Positions 26,124 through 34,852 of a DNA stretch of 64,000 bases are shown piece by piece. Numbering within the stretch: the stretch's first letter is position 1; each line of letters begins with the position of its first letter. The notes under the pieces are model-generated. The model was not told the origin of the DNA, searched no databases, and saw only the letters and a program-made list of their open reading frames with translations. The stretch comes from Asanoa ishikariensis (GTDB lineage: Bacteria > Actinomycetota > Actinomycetes > Mycobacteriales > Micromonosporaceae), in assembly GCF_900107455.1 (NCBI RefSeq), contig NZ_FNQB01000003.1, forward strand, positions 1,426,001 to 1,490,000. The letters are read 5' to 3'. The translations under genes and the position numbers were made by a program.

Positions 26124-27842
26124 ATGCCTGCCCCTCTCCGCTCCGACGCGTGGTATGCCGGCCAGGACCGCAACTCCTACATCCACCGGGCCTGGATGCG
26201 CCGTGGCGCACCCGACTCGGCGTTCGAGGGTCGGCCCCAGATCGCCATCGCCAACACCGCCTCTGACCTCACGCCCTGCAACATGCACCTCACCGAGGTG
26301 GCCCGCAGCGTCGCCAACGGCATCTGGGAGGCGGGCGGCGTACCCCTGGAACTGCCCGTCGTCTCCCTCGGCGAGACGCAGGTCCGGCCGACCGCGATGC
26401 TCTGGCGCAACATGGCCGCGATGGCCATCGAGGAGATGATCCGGGCCAACCCGATCGACGGGGTCGTGCTGCTCGGCGGCTGCGACAAGACCATCCCCTC
26501 GCTGCTGATGGGCGCCGCCTCGGTCGATCTGCCGGCGCTGGTGGTCCCTGGCGGCCCGATGCTCACCGGCACGTTCCGCGGTGTGCCGCTCGGCTGCGGC
26601 ACCGACGTCTGGCGGCTCTCCGAGGAGGTCCGCGCCGGCACGCTGTCCAACCGTGACTTCCAGGCGTCGCAGTCGGCGATGATCCGGAGCAAGGGCCACT
26701 GCAACACGATGGGTACGGCCTCGACGATGGGCCTGCTCGCCGAGGTGCTGGGCACGACGCTGCCCGGCACGGCCGGGCTGCCCGCCCCGGACAGCCGCCT
26801 TGCGGCCCAGGCCCACGAGTCGGGCCGGCTCGCGGTCGAGATGGTCCGCGAAGGCCGGCGACCGAGTCAGATCATCACGAAGGCAAGCTTCCACAACGCG
26901 ATCGTGGCGCTGGGCGCGCTGGGCGGCTCGACCAACGCGGTCGTGCACCTGCTCGCGATCGCCGGGCGCCTCGGTGTGCCGCTGACCCTCGACGAGATCG
27001 ACCGCGCCGGGCACGGCATCCCGCTGCTGGTCGACCTGCAACCGGCCGGGCGGCACCTGATGGAGGACTTCCACCGGGCCGGCGGGCTGACCGCCGTGCT
27101 ACGGGAGATCTCCGACCTTCTCGATCTTGACGCGCTGACCGTCACCGGGCGTCCGCTCGGCGAGTACCTGTCGGACGCGACGATCCACGACACCGAGGTG
27201 ATCAGGCCGCGCAGTGACCCGATGATGGCCGACGCCGGCATCGCCGTGCTCCGCGGCGACCTGGCACCGGACGGCGCGATCATCAAACCGGCGGCGGCGA
27301 CGGCAGCCCTGTTGCAGCACCGCGGCCGGGCCGTGGTCTTCGACTCGGTCGAGGACCTGCACCACCGGATCGACGACCCGGCGCTCGACGTGGACGCCGA
27401 CTCGGTGCTGGTGCTGCGCGGCTGCGGGCCGCGGGGCTACCCGGGCATGCCCGAGGTGGCCAACCTGCCGCTGCCGCGCAAGCTGCTGCAGCAGGGCGTC
27501 CGCGACATGGTGCGGGTCTGCGACGGGCGGATGAGCGGCACCGCGTACGGGACAGTCGTGCTCCACGTCGCCCCCGAGGGCGCGGCCGGCGGCCCGCTGG
27601 CGAAGGTGCGCGACGGCGACCCGATCGTGCTCGACGTCGAGGGGCGCCGGATCGACGTCGACGTGCCGGCCGCCGAGTTCGCGGCCCGCGAACCCGCGCC
27701 GGCGATGGTCGCCGCACTGGCCCGACCGACCCGGGGTTGGGAAAAGCTCTACGTCGATACGGTCCGCGGCGCGGAAACTGGCGCGGATTTGGACTTTCTC
27801 GTCGGGGGAAGTGGCGACCGTGTGGCCCGTGACTCGCATTGA
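26124..27842 (+). CDS. IlvD/Edd family dehydratase, probably sugar-acid dehydratase
   Basis: A 572-residue dehydratase. Three cysteines sit where the family binds a [2Fe-2S] cluster: Cys52 (TPCNMH), Cys120 (GGCDKT) and Cys193 (GHCNTMG). The sequence is closer to the arabinonate/xylonate dehydratase branch than to biosynthetic IlvD, which has WNEITPCN rather than TASDLTPCN. It would convert an aldonic acid to its 2-keto-3-deoxy acid. The divergent zinc dehydrogenase supports sugar catabolism. An in-frame ATG at 26115 is an alternative; GATAAT just before it could be a -10 box, which would make the mRNA nearly leaderless. Confidence 0.88.
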   Translation: MPAPLRSDAWYAGQDRNSYIHRAWMRRGAPDSAFEGRPQIAIANTASDLTPCNMHLTEVARSVANGIWEAGGVPLELPVVSLGETQVRPTAMLWRNMAAMAIEEMIRANPIDGVVLLGGCDKTIPSLLMGAASVDLPALVVPGGPMLTGTFRGVPLGCGTDVWRLSEEVRAGTLSNRDFQASQSAMIRSKGHCNTMGTASTMGLLAEVLGTTLPGTAGLPAPDSRLAAQAHESGRLAVEMVREGRRPSQIITKASFHNAIVALGALGGSTNAVVHLLAIAGRLGVPLTLDEIDRAGHGIPLLVDLQPAGRHLMEDFHRAGGLTAVLREISDLLDLDALTVTGRPLGEYLSDATIHDTEVIRPRSDPMMADAGIAVLRGDLAPDGAIIKPAAATAALLQHRGRAVVFDSVEDLHHRIDDPALDVDADSVLVLRGCGPRGYPGMPEVANLPLPRKLLQQGVRDMVRVCDGRMSGTAYGTVVLHVAPEGAAGGPLAKVRDGDPIVLDVEGRRIDVDVPAAEFAAREPAPAMVAALARPTRGWEKLYVDTVRGAETGADLDFLVGGSGDRVARDSH

Positions 27843-27939
27843 TGACACGCGGCTACTGGGCTGTCGCTTTGTGCACCACTTGCGACCAGATCTCCCTTGG
27901 GTATGCTCGTGCGCGGTTTGACGGAGGGAAACAACGAGA

Positions 27940-28971
27940 ATGACCGCCGCGCGACGACGCTGGCTCGCAACTGTCCTGGCCCTGGTCGCCGCTGCCACGG
28001 TCGCCGTGCTGCCACCCGGTGCCGGTTACGCGGCGCCCAAACCGTCGCCGACGCCGGCCGCGCCTAGGGAGAAGGCCGTTCCGCTGCTCGGTGACGTGCT
28101 CGAGTCGACCGGCCGGCAGTACGCCAAGGCCAAGGCGGTCCTCGACAAGTCCCGGCAGCGCCAGCTCAAGCTCGGCCTGCAGCTCCAAGCCGCCGAGGCG
28201 AAGGTCAAGGACCTCCAGCCGCAGGTGAGCGAGTTCGCGACCGAGACGTACCGGACCGGCAGGCTCACCCCGATGGTCGCGATGCTCAATGCGTCGGACC
28301 AGGGCGGCTTCCTGGAGAAGGCCACGGTGCTGGAGCGGCTCAACCAGTACAACTCGAGCAAGCTGAACGAGCTCGTCACGGCCGAGGAGCAGGTCGCCGG
28401 GGCCAAGGCCGCGATCGACGCCGAGGTGGCCGCCCAGAAGGCCGCGGCGAATTCGATGGCCAAGCAGAAGGCCGCCGCCGAGCGCGAGCTCGACAAGGTC
28501 GGCGACCTGGCCGTCGGGGTGGGTCTGGACCCCACCAACGTGGTGGCGACCTCGCCCAAGGCCCGCCCGGCACCGCGCTCGGCCGACGGTGGCTGGCCGG
28601 ACGAGTCCTGCAGCGTGCAGGACGACACCACCAGCGGCTGCGTCACGCCGCGCACGATGCACGCGTACAAAGAGGTGAAGCGCGCCGGGTTCAACCGGTT
28701 CGTCGGTTGCTTCCGGTCCGGTGGGCCCTTCGAGCATCCGAAGGGCCGCGCCTGCGACTGGTCGTTGCTCAAGAGCGGATTCGCGCGGGCCGCCAACAGC
28801 GACCAGGAGAGGTACGGGAACAACCTGGCGGCGTTCCTGATCAGAAACGCCGACGCGCTCGGGATCCTCTACGTGATCTGGTACAAACGCATCTGGTTCC
28901 CCGCTACCGGGTGGAAGTCCTACAGCGGTGAGAGCGACCATACGGACCACGTACACATGTCAATGCTTTGA
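27940..28971 (+). CDS. Secreted coiled-coil protein with ARB_07466-like C-terminal domain
   Basis: A 343-residue exported protein. Residues 1-31 form a Sec signal peptide ending AGYA-AP. Residues 55-190 are a charged, Ala-rich coiled coil like that of NlpC/P60 or peptidase-M23 partner proteins. The C-terminal domain has FEHPKGRACDWS and DHTDHVHMSML, with His and Asp residues placed like those in LAS-type (VanY/MepA-like) folds. Such proteins probably act on or bind the cell wall. The chosen ATG follows GGAGGGAAACAACGAGA at good distance. A strong terminator follows. Confidence 0.82.
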   Translation: MTAARRRWLATVLALVAAATVAVLPPGAGYAAPKPSPTPAAPREKAVPLLGDVLESTGRQYAKAKAVLDKSRQRQLKLGLQLQAAEAKVKDLQPQVSEFATETYRTGRLTPMVAMLNASDQGGFLEKATVLERLNQYNSSKLNELVTAEEQVAGAKAAIDAEVAAQKAAANSMAKQKAAAERELDKVGDLAVGVGLDPTNVVATSPKARPAPRSADGGWPDESCSVQDDTTSGCVTPRTMHAYKEVKRAGFNRFVGCFRSGGPFEHPKGRACDWSLLKSGFARAANSDQERYGNNLAAFLIRNADALGILYVIWYKRIWFPATGWKSYSGESDHTDHVHMSML

Positions 28972-28988
28972 CGCTTTGAAATAGGGCT

Positions 28989-29027
28989 GAACGCCCGGGA
29001 CAGCGCACGCCGCTGGCCCGGGCGTTC
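28989..29027. terminator. Bidirectional hairpin terminator
   Basis: Perfect 11-bp arms GAACGCCCGGG (28989-28999) and CCCGGGCGTTC (29017-29027) with a 17-base loop lie between two convergent genes. There is no clear T-run on either side, as is common in high-GC actinobacteria. Confidence 0.8.
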
Positions 29028-29036
29028 GTCATTTGG

Positions 29037-30524
29037 TCAGGCGTGCTCCGGCAGCCGCGCCTCCTCCTCCTTCGCCTGGTCCTGGCCCACCGGCGACAGG
29101 TGACGCAACGCCCGTAGGCAGAGCACTGCGGTGACGGCGATCGCGACGGCGCTGATCGCGGCCACCACGTGCAGGCCGTCGGTGAACGCCGCGCGGGCCT
29201 GGTCGAGCAGCGCCGGCGGGGTCGCGGCGAGCGAGTCGCCCGCCCCGGCCGGCGCGCCGTGTCGGTAGACCGCGGCGGCGACGCTGCCGAACACGGCGAC
29301 CCCGAGCGCGAACCCGAACTCGTTGGCGGTCTGCGACAGGGACGCGGCCGAGCCGGCCCGCTCCGGTGGCACCGCGCCGACGACGATCCCGGTGCCGAGC
29401 GTGACCAGCGGCCCGGCGCCGACGTTGAACAGCGCCATCCCGGTGATCACCGTCGTCGCGTCCGAGGCGCTGGTCAGCAGCACGAGGCCGACGAACGAGA
29501 CGGCCAGGCCACCGGCGATCAACGGGGCCGGCCTGATCCGTCTGGCTGCGAGCGGCGCGACCTGGGTGGCGAGCAGGCCGGCGGCTACCGCGGGCAGCAG
29601 TGCCAGCCCTGCCCGCAGTGGCTGGTAGCCGGCGACAAGCTGCAGGAACTGCGTGATCAGCACCATCACGGTGCCCGGCAGCATCGTGTTGACGAGCATC
29701 GCGCCGAGTGCGGTGCGGAACGTGCGTTCCCCGAACAGCCGCAGGTCGACCAGGGGGTCTGTCAGCGTCCGCTGGCGGCGCAGGAAGGCCGCCGCGAACA
29801 GCAGCCCGACGATCAACGCGGCCGCCGGGGTGGGCTGCACTCCGTGCCGGGCCAGCTCCTTGATGCCGTAGACGGCCGGGAGGATCGCGGCGAGCGAGAG
29901 CGCGACGCTGGCCAGGTCGAGCGGGGCCGGGTCGCGTCGCGGCCGGTCCTTGGGTAGCAGGATCGGGCCGAGGACGAGCAGCAGGAGCATCGCGGGCACG
30001 GCGATGAGGAAGACCGAGCCCCACCAGAAGTGCCCGAGCAGGATGCCGCCGACCACTGGGCCGATCGCGCTGCCGCCCATCAGCGACATCAGCCAGACCC
30101 CGATCGCGGTGGCGCGCTGCTTCGGGTCGCGGAACATGCCGGTGATCAGCGCGAGCGTGGTCGGGCCCATGGCCGCGCCGGCGACGCCGAGCAACGCCCG
30201 GGCCGCGATCAGCATGGCCGGGCTGTCCGCGTAGGCGGCCAGCACCGACGCGACGCCGAACACGGCCGCCCCGCCGAGCAGCAGCCTCCGGCGGCCGAGG
30301 CGGTCACCGAGCGCGCCCATCGTGATCAGGAAGCCGGACAGGAGGAACCCGTAGACGTCGATGATCCAGAGCTGGTCGGTGCTGCCCGCGCCGAGGTCAC
30401 CGCTGAGCTGCGGCACGGCGAGCAGGAGCACGAACAGGTCGATCGAGACGAGGAGGGAAGGCAGGGCCAGCACCGCCAGCCCCACCCACTCCTTGCGCCC
30501 TGCCCGCGAGTCGTTCACATCCAT
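29037..30524 (-). CDS. MFS multidrug exporter, DHA2 (EmrB/QacA) type
   Basis: A 495-residue transporter with about 14 predicted helices. Motif A-like GALGDRLGRRRLLLGG and the LLGVAGAAMGPTTLALI segment fit the DHA2 drug:H+ antiporter family (QacA/SmvA). It should export cationic or hydrophobic compounds. The ATG at 30524 has AGAGG at good spacing; an upstream frame extension lacks support. No regulator gene is adjacent. Confidence 0.9.
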   Translation of the reverse strand: MDVNDSRAGRKEWVGLAVLALPSLLVSIDLFVLLLAVPQLSGDLGAGSTDQLWIIDVYGFLLSGFLITMGALGDRLGRRRLLLGGAAVFGVASVLAAYADSPAMLIAARALLGVAGAAMGPTTLALITGMFRDPKQRATAIGVWLMSLMGGSAIGPVVGGILLGHFWWGSVFLIAVPAMLLLLVLGPILLPKDRPRRDPAPLDLASVALSLAAILPAVYGIKELARHGVQPTPAAALIVGLLFAAAFLRRQRTLTDPLVDLRLFGERTFRTALGAMLVNTMLPGTVMVLITQFLQLVAGYQPLRAGLALLPAVAAGLLATQVAPLAARRIRPAPLIAGGLAVSFVGLVLLTSASDATTVITGMALFNVGAGPLVTLGTGIVVGAVPPERAGSAASLSQTANEFGFALGVAVFGSVAAAVYRHGAPAGAGDSLAATPPALLDQARAAFTDGLHVVAAISAVAIAVTAVLCLRALRHLSPVGQDQAKEEEARLPEHA

Positions 30525-30640
30525 GAGTACCTCTTCAGTCGTGATTGGTTCACGACCAGAGGTCGGAGTCGTCACCCGAGTTTCGACAGCCCTCCGAGAT
30601 TCGCGGTCTAGGGTGACGGCACCCGAGCTTCGGAGGCACG

Positions 30641-30979
30641 ATGACCAGCTACATCGGCGACGACGAGATGCGCGCCGGCATGACCACGACCAAGGCCTAC
30701 ACGGCGGTCATCCTGCACGCGGGGCCGAACTTCGGCACGCCCGAAGCGCAGCCGATCATCTGGGAGCACGGCCGCCGCAACTTCGGACTCCGCGCCGACG
30801 GCCTGCTGAGCATCGTCTGCCCCGTCCGCGACGACAGCGACGTGTGCGGCATCGGCATCTTCGACCTGGACCTCGACGCCACCGTCGCGGTGATGGCTGA
30901 CGACCCGGGTGTCGCCGCCGGTATCTTCACCTTCACCGCCCACGCGGTGCGCAGCTTCCCCGGCGACCGACTGCCGTAA
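30641..30979 (+). CDS. YciI-like small protein
   Basis: A 112-residue protein predicted to form a ferredoxin-like alpha/beta barrel (YTAVILHAGPNF, HGRRNFGLRADG, VCGIGIFDLD, ending FPGDRLP). The pattern of a late AGIFTFTAHAVRSFPGD segment is like that of YCII-related proteins. No catalytic residue is assigned. The ATG has a GGAGGC site. It converges on the CDGSH gene with two bases between stops. Confidence 0.6.
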   Translation: MTSYIGDDEMRAGMTTTKAYTAVILHAGPNFGTPEAQPIIWEHGRRNFGLRADGLLSIVCPVRDDSDVCGIGIFDLDLDATVAVMADDPGVAAGIFTFTAHAVRSFPGDRLP

Positions 30980-30981
30980 AT

Positions 30982-31200
30982 CTATTCGCGGCCCGTGCCA
31001 GCCTTGAAGCGGGTCGTGCGGTGGGTGCCGTCGCAGAAGGGCTTGGTGGCGGACATCCCGCACCGGCACAGCGCGACCGTCGAACGCCCGGTCTCGATCG
31101 TCTCGCCGTCGACCGTGACCAGCTCGAAGTCACCGCGGACCAGTAAAGGCCCATCGGGGTACGGGGTCACGGTCGCGGCGGGCTCCTCGGCAGGTCGCAT
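30982..31200 (-). CDS. CDGSH iron-sulfur domain protein
   Basis: A 72-residue single-domain protein. CRCGMSATKPFCDGTH matches the C-x-C-x2-(S/T)-x3-P-x-C-D-G-x2-H pattern of MitoNEET-like proteins, which bind a [2Fe-2S] cluster through three Cys and one His. The ATG at 31200 has GGGGA upstream. It faces away from the diiron oxidase-like gene across a 70-bp gap, a pairing that suggests linked redox functions. Confidence 0.9.
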   Translation of the reverse strand: MRPAEEPAATVTPYPDGPLLVRGDFELVTVDGETIETGRSTVALCRCGMSATKPFCDGTHRTTRFKAGTGRE

Positions 31201-31270
31201 GTTGCCGAATTCCCCGCGTCGGCGCCCGGAAACCAGGTTTGATCTCCCGTCACCGGGGCACCCGGCGCCA

Positions 31271-32287
31271 GTGACCATAGTTTCTCCGCCGCGCCTCACG
31301 GGACCCACCCTGCCGCTGGCCCGTGGCCCGGTATCTGCGGCGCTGCGGGCGGCCCTGGCCGGCCCGCCGCGCGAACTGCCGCCCTGCACCTGGTCGGGGG
31401 CCGACCCGCTGCACGACGAGGATCTCCAGGTCACCCTCTACCTCTGCTACGAGCAACATTTCCAGGGGTTCGCGGGCGTCGACCCCGACTGGGAGTGGCA
31501 CCCGGAGTTGCTGGCTCTGCGCGCGGCCGCCGAGCGGCCGTTCGTGGCGGCCCTGCACGACCTCGTCGGCGACCACGAGCCGCCCAACGACGTGCCCGCC
31601 GCTCTCATCGCTCTGGTGACCGACCCGGACGGGCCGTCACTGGCCGCGCACGTCCGCCAGCACGCGACCCTCGACCAGTTCCGCGAACTGCTCATCCACC
31701 GCTCCGTCTACCAACTCAAAGAAGCCGATCCGCACACCTTCGCGATCCCGCGCCTGCGCGGTGCGGCGAAGGCGGCGCTGGTCGAGATCCAGATCGACGA
31801 GTACGGCGGTGGCCGCCCGGAACGCATGCACGCAGAGCTGTTCCGGAACACCATGGACGGTTTCGACATCGACAGCGCTTACGGCGCCCACGTCGACCGC
31901 GTACCCGCGGTGACCCTCGCCGGCGTCAACCTGATGTCGCTGTTCGGCCTGCACCGGCGCTGGCGCGGCGCGTTGGTCGGCCAGTTGGCGGCGTTCGAGA
32001 TGACCTCCTCGGAACCGAACCGGCACCTGGCGGCCGCGGCCCGCCGGCTGGGCGGCGACGACCAGGCCGCCCGGTTCTTCGACGAGCACGTGGAAGCCGA
32101 CGCGGTGCACGAGCAGATCGCCGCCTACGACATGGCCGGGCGTTACGCCTCCGACACCGCGGACGGTGCCCGCGACGTGCTGTTCGGTGCGCGCTGCGGC
32201 CTGGCCGTCGGCGCACTCATGGCCGACCACCTGACGAGCTCCTGGACAGCGGGCCGCAGTTCGCTGCTGCCGGCCGCGCCTCGGTAA
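31271..32287 (+). CDS. Iron-containing redox enzyme (heme-oxygenase-like diiron fold)
   Basis: A 338-residue protein with an all-helical C-terminal half. Helices carrying EIQIDEYGGG, HAELFRNTMDGF, HRRWRGALVGQLAAFE and EADAVHEQ provide the Glu and His ligands expected of heme-oxygenase-like diiron oxidases. Related enzymes perform oxidative cleavage or N-oxygenation, but the substrate here is unknown. The GTG start is tentative. A decayed copy of its last 120 bases lies directly downstream. Confidence 0.78.
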   Translation: MTIVSPPRLTGPTLPLARGPVSAALRAALAGPPRELPPCTWSGADPLHDEDLQVTLYLCYEQHFQGFAGVDPDWEWHPELLALRAAAERPFVAALHDLVGDHEPPNDVPAALIALVTDPDGPSLAAHVRQHATLDQFRELLIHRSVYQLKEADPHTFAIPRLRGAAKAALVEIQIDEYGGGRPERMHAELFRNTMDGFDIDSAYGAHVDRVPAVTLAGVNLMSLFGLHRRWRGALVGQLAAFEMTSSEPNRHLAAAARRLGGDDQAARFFDEHVEADAVHEQIAAYDMAGRYASDTADGARDVLFGARCGLAVGALMADHLTSSWTAGRSSLLPAAPR

Positions 32288-32408
32288 CGGACAGCGCCCG
32301 CGACGTGCTGTTCGGCGCACGCTGCGGCCTCACGCGGTGGACGCCCTCATCGCCGTACACCTGACAAACTCCTGGACCGCTGGGCGCAGCTCGCTGCGAC
32401 CCGCGTGA
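32288..32408 (+). pseudogene. Degenerate tandem copy of the diiron enzyme 3' end
   Basis: Starting right after the stop at 32287, the sequence repeats the 3' end of the preceding gene. Its translation has ARDVLFGARCGL and, after a frameshift, HLTNSWTAGRSSLRPA, matching ARDVLFGARCGL and HLTSSWTAGRSSLLPA of the intact gene. It has no start and the frame breaks in the middle, so it is a relic of a local duplication. Confidence 0.85.
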
Positions 32409-33068
32409 TCAAGGACAGACCGCGGCCGGAGCAACGCCCAGTGCGTCCAGTGTGGACAGCAGCTCCGCGCGCGTGAGGTCGGCCCCGAAAATGTCGGACG
32501 AGCCCGGCTGCAACACGCGGCCCGCGCTCAGCGGGTGCAGCGGCACCGGGTCGAAGCCCATCGCGTCGACCAGGTCGCTCACCGCCGCCATGGCGGCGCC
32601 GTCGTCGCCGGCCACCGCCAACGCGTGGCGATCCGGGTCACCGGCCGGGCGGGTCCAGGCGTCGAGCTCGTGATAACCCATGTGGTTGAACGACTTCACC
32701 ACGTCGACGCCGAGGATCTCGCGGACGATCTCGCTCGAGGACCGGGTGGCGCCCTCCCACGCGGACAGCACGCCGTCGACCGGGGGCCAGTAGTTCATCG
32801 CGTCGACCACGACGCGGCCGCGCAGAGCCGCCGCCGGGACCGTCCCCAGCCGGGCCAGCGGCACCGCCACGATCACGATGTCGGCCTGGGCGGCCGCGTC
32901 CGCGCTGGTCATCGGGACCGCGCCCGGGGCGAGGACGTCGACGATCAGGCCCAGCGCCGCCGGGTCGCCGGAGCCGGCGATCGCCGTCGGACGACCGGCC
33001 GCGACGCTCAGCCGGGCCAGGACGGTGCCGACCTTGCCGGCGCCGAGTACGGCTACGCGCGCGCTCAT
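32409..33068 (-). CDS. NADPH-dependent F420 reductase-like oxidoreductase
   Basis: A 219-residue Rossmann protein starting VAVLGAGKVGTVLARL, a GxGxxG motif near the N-terminus, and an FNHMGYHE segment near residue 130 typical of F420-dependent NADP reductase relatives. It may transfer hydride between NADPH and F420 or another flavin. The ATG overlaps the stop of the upstream LLM oxidoreductase gene (ATGA), which often uses F420 or FMN, so the two probably act together. Confidence 0.8.
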   Translation of the reverse strand: MSARVAVLGAGKVGTVLARLSVAAGRPTAIAGSGDPAALGLIVDVLAPGAVPMTSADAAAQADIVIVAVPLARLGTVPAAALRGRVVVDAMNYWPPVDGVLSAWEGATRSSSEIVREILGVDVVKSFNHMGYHELDAWTRPAGDPDRHALAVAGDDGAAMAAVSDLVDAMGFDPVPLHPLSAGRVLQPGSSDIFGADLTRAELLSTLDALGVAPAAVCP

Positions 33069-34060
33069 GCCGACTCCTTACGTACGACCGGCGCCACCTC
33101 GGTGGCGAACAGTTCCAAGCTCTTGTCGACCATGCCGGCAGGCATGCCACCGACGTCGAACTGGCCGACGTAGCGGCTGATGCCGAGCAGTTCCCGGTGA
33201 TTCATGATCTTGTCGATGACCTCCTGCGGACTGCCGACCAGCAGGCCGGCGCGAATCCACTGGTCGTAGACCTCGCGTGGCATACCACCGGGGAACTGCG
33301 GAAGCTTGGCGAGGTATTCCGCGTAGTAAGGGTAGAACTCGTCACGCGCGCCCTGTGAGGTGCGGCCCACGTACATGTGTCCCCCGCTTGCCACCCGCAG
33401 GCCGGCCGGGTCGTGGCCCGCGGCGGCCGCCGCCCGGTGGTAGATCTGCACCAGCCCGCGGGCCGGCGCCGGGTCGGTGAAGATCGCCACGAACATCGGG
33501 GCGCCGAGGCGGCCGGCCCGCACCGCGGACTGCGGCGTGCCGCCGACACCGACCCAGACCGGCAGCGTGGGCTGCAACGCCCTCGGCGTGACCAGCGCGT
33601 CCTCCAGCGGCGCCCGGGTGCGGCCCCGCCAGGTGACCCGCTCCTCGCGGGCGAGCTCGAGCAGCAGCCGGAGCTTCTCGTCGAACAGGACCTCGTACTC
33701 CCGCAGGTCGTAACCGAACAAACCGAACGACTCGGTGAAAGCGCCGCGGCCGGCGACGATCTCCGCACGGCCGCCCGAGAGCTGGTCGAGGGTCGCGAAC
33801 TGCTGGTAGACCCGCACCGGGTCAGCGGTGGAGAGCACGGTCACCGCGGTGCTGAGCCTGATCCGCTCGGTCACCGAGGAGATCGCGGCCAGCACGAGCT
33901 CAGGCGCGGAGAGCGTGAAGTCCGCGCGGTGGTGCTCGCCCAGGGCGATCACGTCCAGACCGGCCTCGTCGGCGTAGCGGGCCTGGGAGACCAGGTCCGC
34001 GAGCCGCTGCCGGGTGGAGACCGTCCCGCTGTCGCCGAACGAGTAGATGCCGAGTTCCAT
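33065..34060 (-). CDS. LLM-class flavin-dependent oxidoreductase
   Basis: A 331-residue luciferase-like monooxygenase family protein (TIM barrel). ELGIYSFGD at the start, ALGEHHRADF, RIRLSTAVTVLSTADPVRV and LPVWVGVGGTPQS are typical of this F420/FMN-dependent class. The substrate is unknown. The ATG at 34060 has GGGGA at good spacing; a Met five codons earlier is possible. It is co-translated with the NADPH/F420 reductase-like gene. Confidence 0.87.
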   Translation of the reverse strand: MELGIYSFGDSGTVSTRQRLADLVSQARYADEAGLDVIALGEHHRADFTLSAPELVLAAISSVTERIRLSTAVTVLSTADPVRVYQQFATLDQLSGGRAEIVAGRGAFTESFGLFGYDLREYEVLFDEKLRLLLELAREERVTWRGRTRAPLEDALVTPRALQPTLPVWVGVGGTPQSAVRAGRLGAPMFVAIFTDPAPARGLVQIYHRAAAAAGHDPAGLRVASGGHMYVGRTSQGARDEFYPYYAEYLAKLPQFPGGMPREVYDQWIRAGLLVGSPQEVIDKIMNHRELLGISRYVGQFDVGGMPAGMVDKSLELFATEVAPVVRKESA

Positions 34061-34140
34061 GATCCAAATCCCCATGTCGTACGCCGTGGAAGCGGAACTT
34101 CATCCTCCGCTTGCCGAGCCTAACGCGGGGCCGGGCTCGG

Positions 34141-34758
34141 TCATTCCCCGCGCAGCGCTGCCTCGATCTCGGCGATCACCTGCGCGGTGCTCTCGAACAA
34201 CACGGCCCGCATCCCGTACGCGTTGGCCGCGGCGATGTTCGCTGGAAAGTCGTCGACGAACAGCAGCTCGGCCGGCTTGCCGCCCATCCGCTCGCAGGTC
34301 AGCTTCCACAGCTCCGGGTCAGGCTTTACCAGACCGACCTCGTGCGAATAAAGGCACACGTCAACGAGCTCGACGAGACCGTAGGCGGCCTGCTCCCGCT
34401 CGCTCGCCCCGACGAAGCTGTTGCTCAGGATCCCGGTGCGGACCCTCTGTCGCAGGGCGCGCGCGTACTCGATGAGCTCGGTGTTCGGGGTTCCGAGGTA
34501 CTGCTGCCACATGTCGGCCATGGCCGCGTCGACCTGGTCGTGGGTGATGCCGAGCCGGTCCGCCATCGCGGCGTGCACCTCGGCCTCGGTCACGGTCCCG
34601 ATCGCGCCGCCGTCCCACATGTCCTGCATCGCGGCGTCGATCGAGCCATCCGCCAGGCCGAGCTTCGGCTCCCACACCTTCTCGAAGTCCATCGGACCGC
34701 AAAACTCCAGCACACCACCGATATCGAAAACCACGGCTCGAATCGTCACGATCGACAC
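34141..34758 (-). CDS. HAD-superfamily hydrolase (subfamily IA)
   Basis: A 205-residue HAD hydrolase. Motif I is VVFDIGGVL, with the nucleophile Asp but Gly in place of the second Asp, a known variant in subfamily IA. Motif II is ILSNSF, motif III lies in GLVKPDPE and motif IV is FVDDF. The helical cap is between motifs I and II. Substrate unknown, possibly a sugar phosphate or haloacid. Confidence 0.85.
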   Translation of the reverse strand: MSIVTIRAVVFDIGGVLEFCGPMDFEKVWEPKLGLADGSIDAAMQDMWDGGAIGTVTEAEVHAAMADRLGITHDQVDAAMADMWQQYLGTPNTELIEYARALRQRVRTGILSNSFVGASEREQAAYGLVELVDVCLYSHEVGLVKPDPELWKLTCERMGGKPAELLFVDDFPANIAAANAYGMRAVLFESTAQVIAEIEAALRGE

Positions 34759-34852
34759 GGTACGGACGCCGCCAACGCGGCTCCATACGTAATACGTACT
34801 ACGAAGGGGTCAGCGGGGTCCGGACTTCAGCGCGAAGGATCGTCCGCACCGT

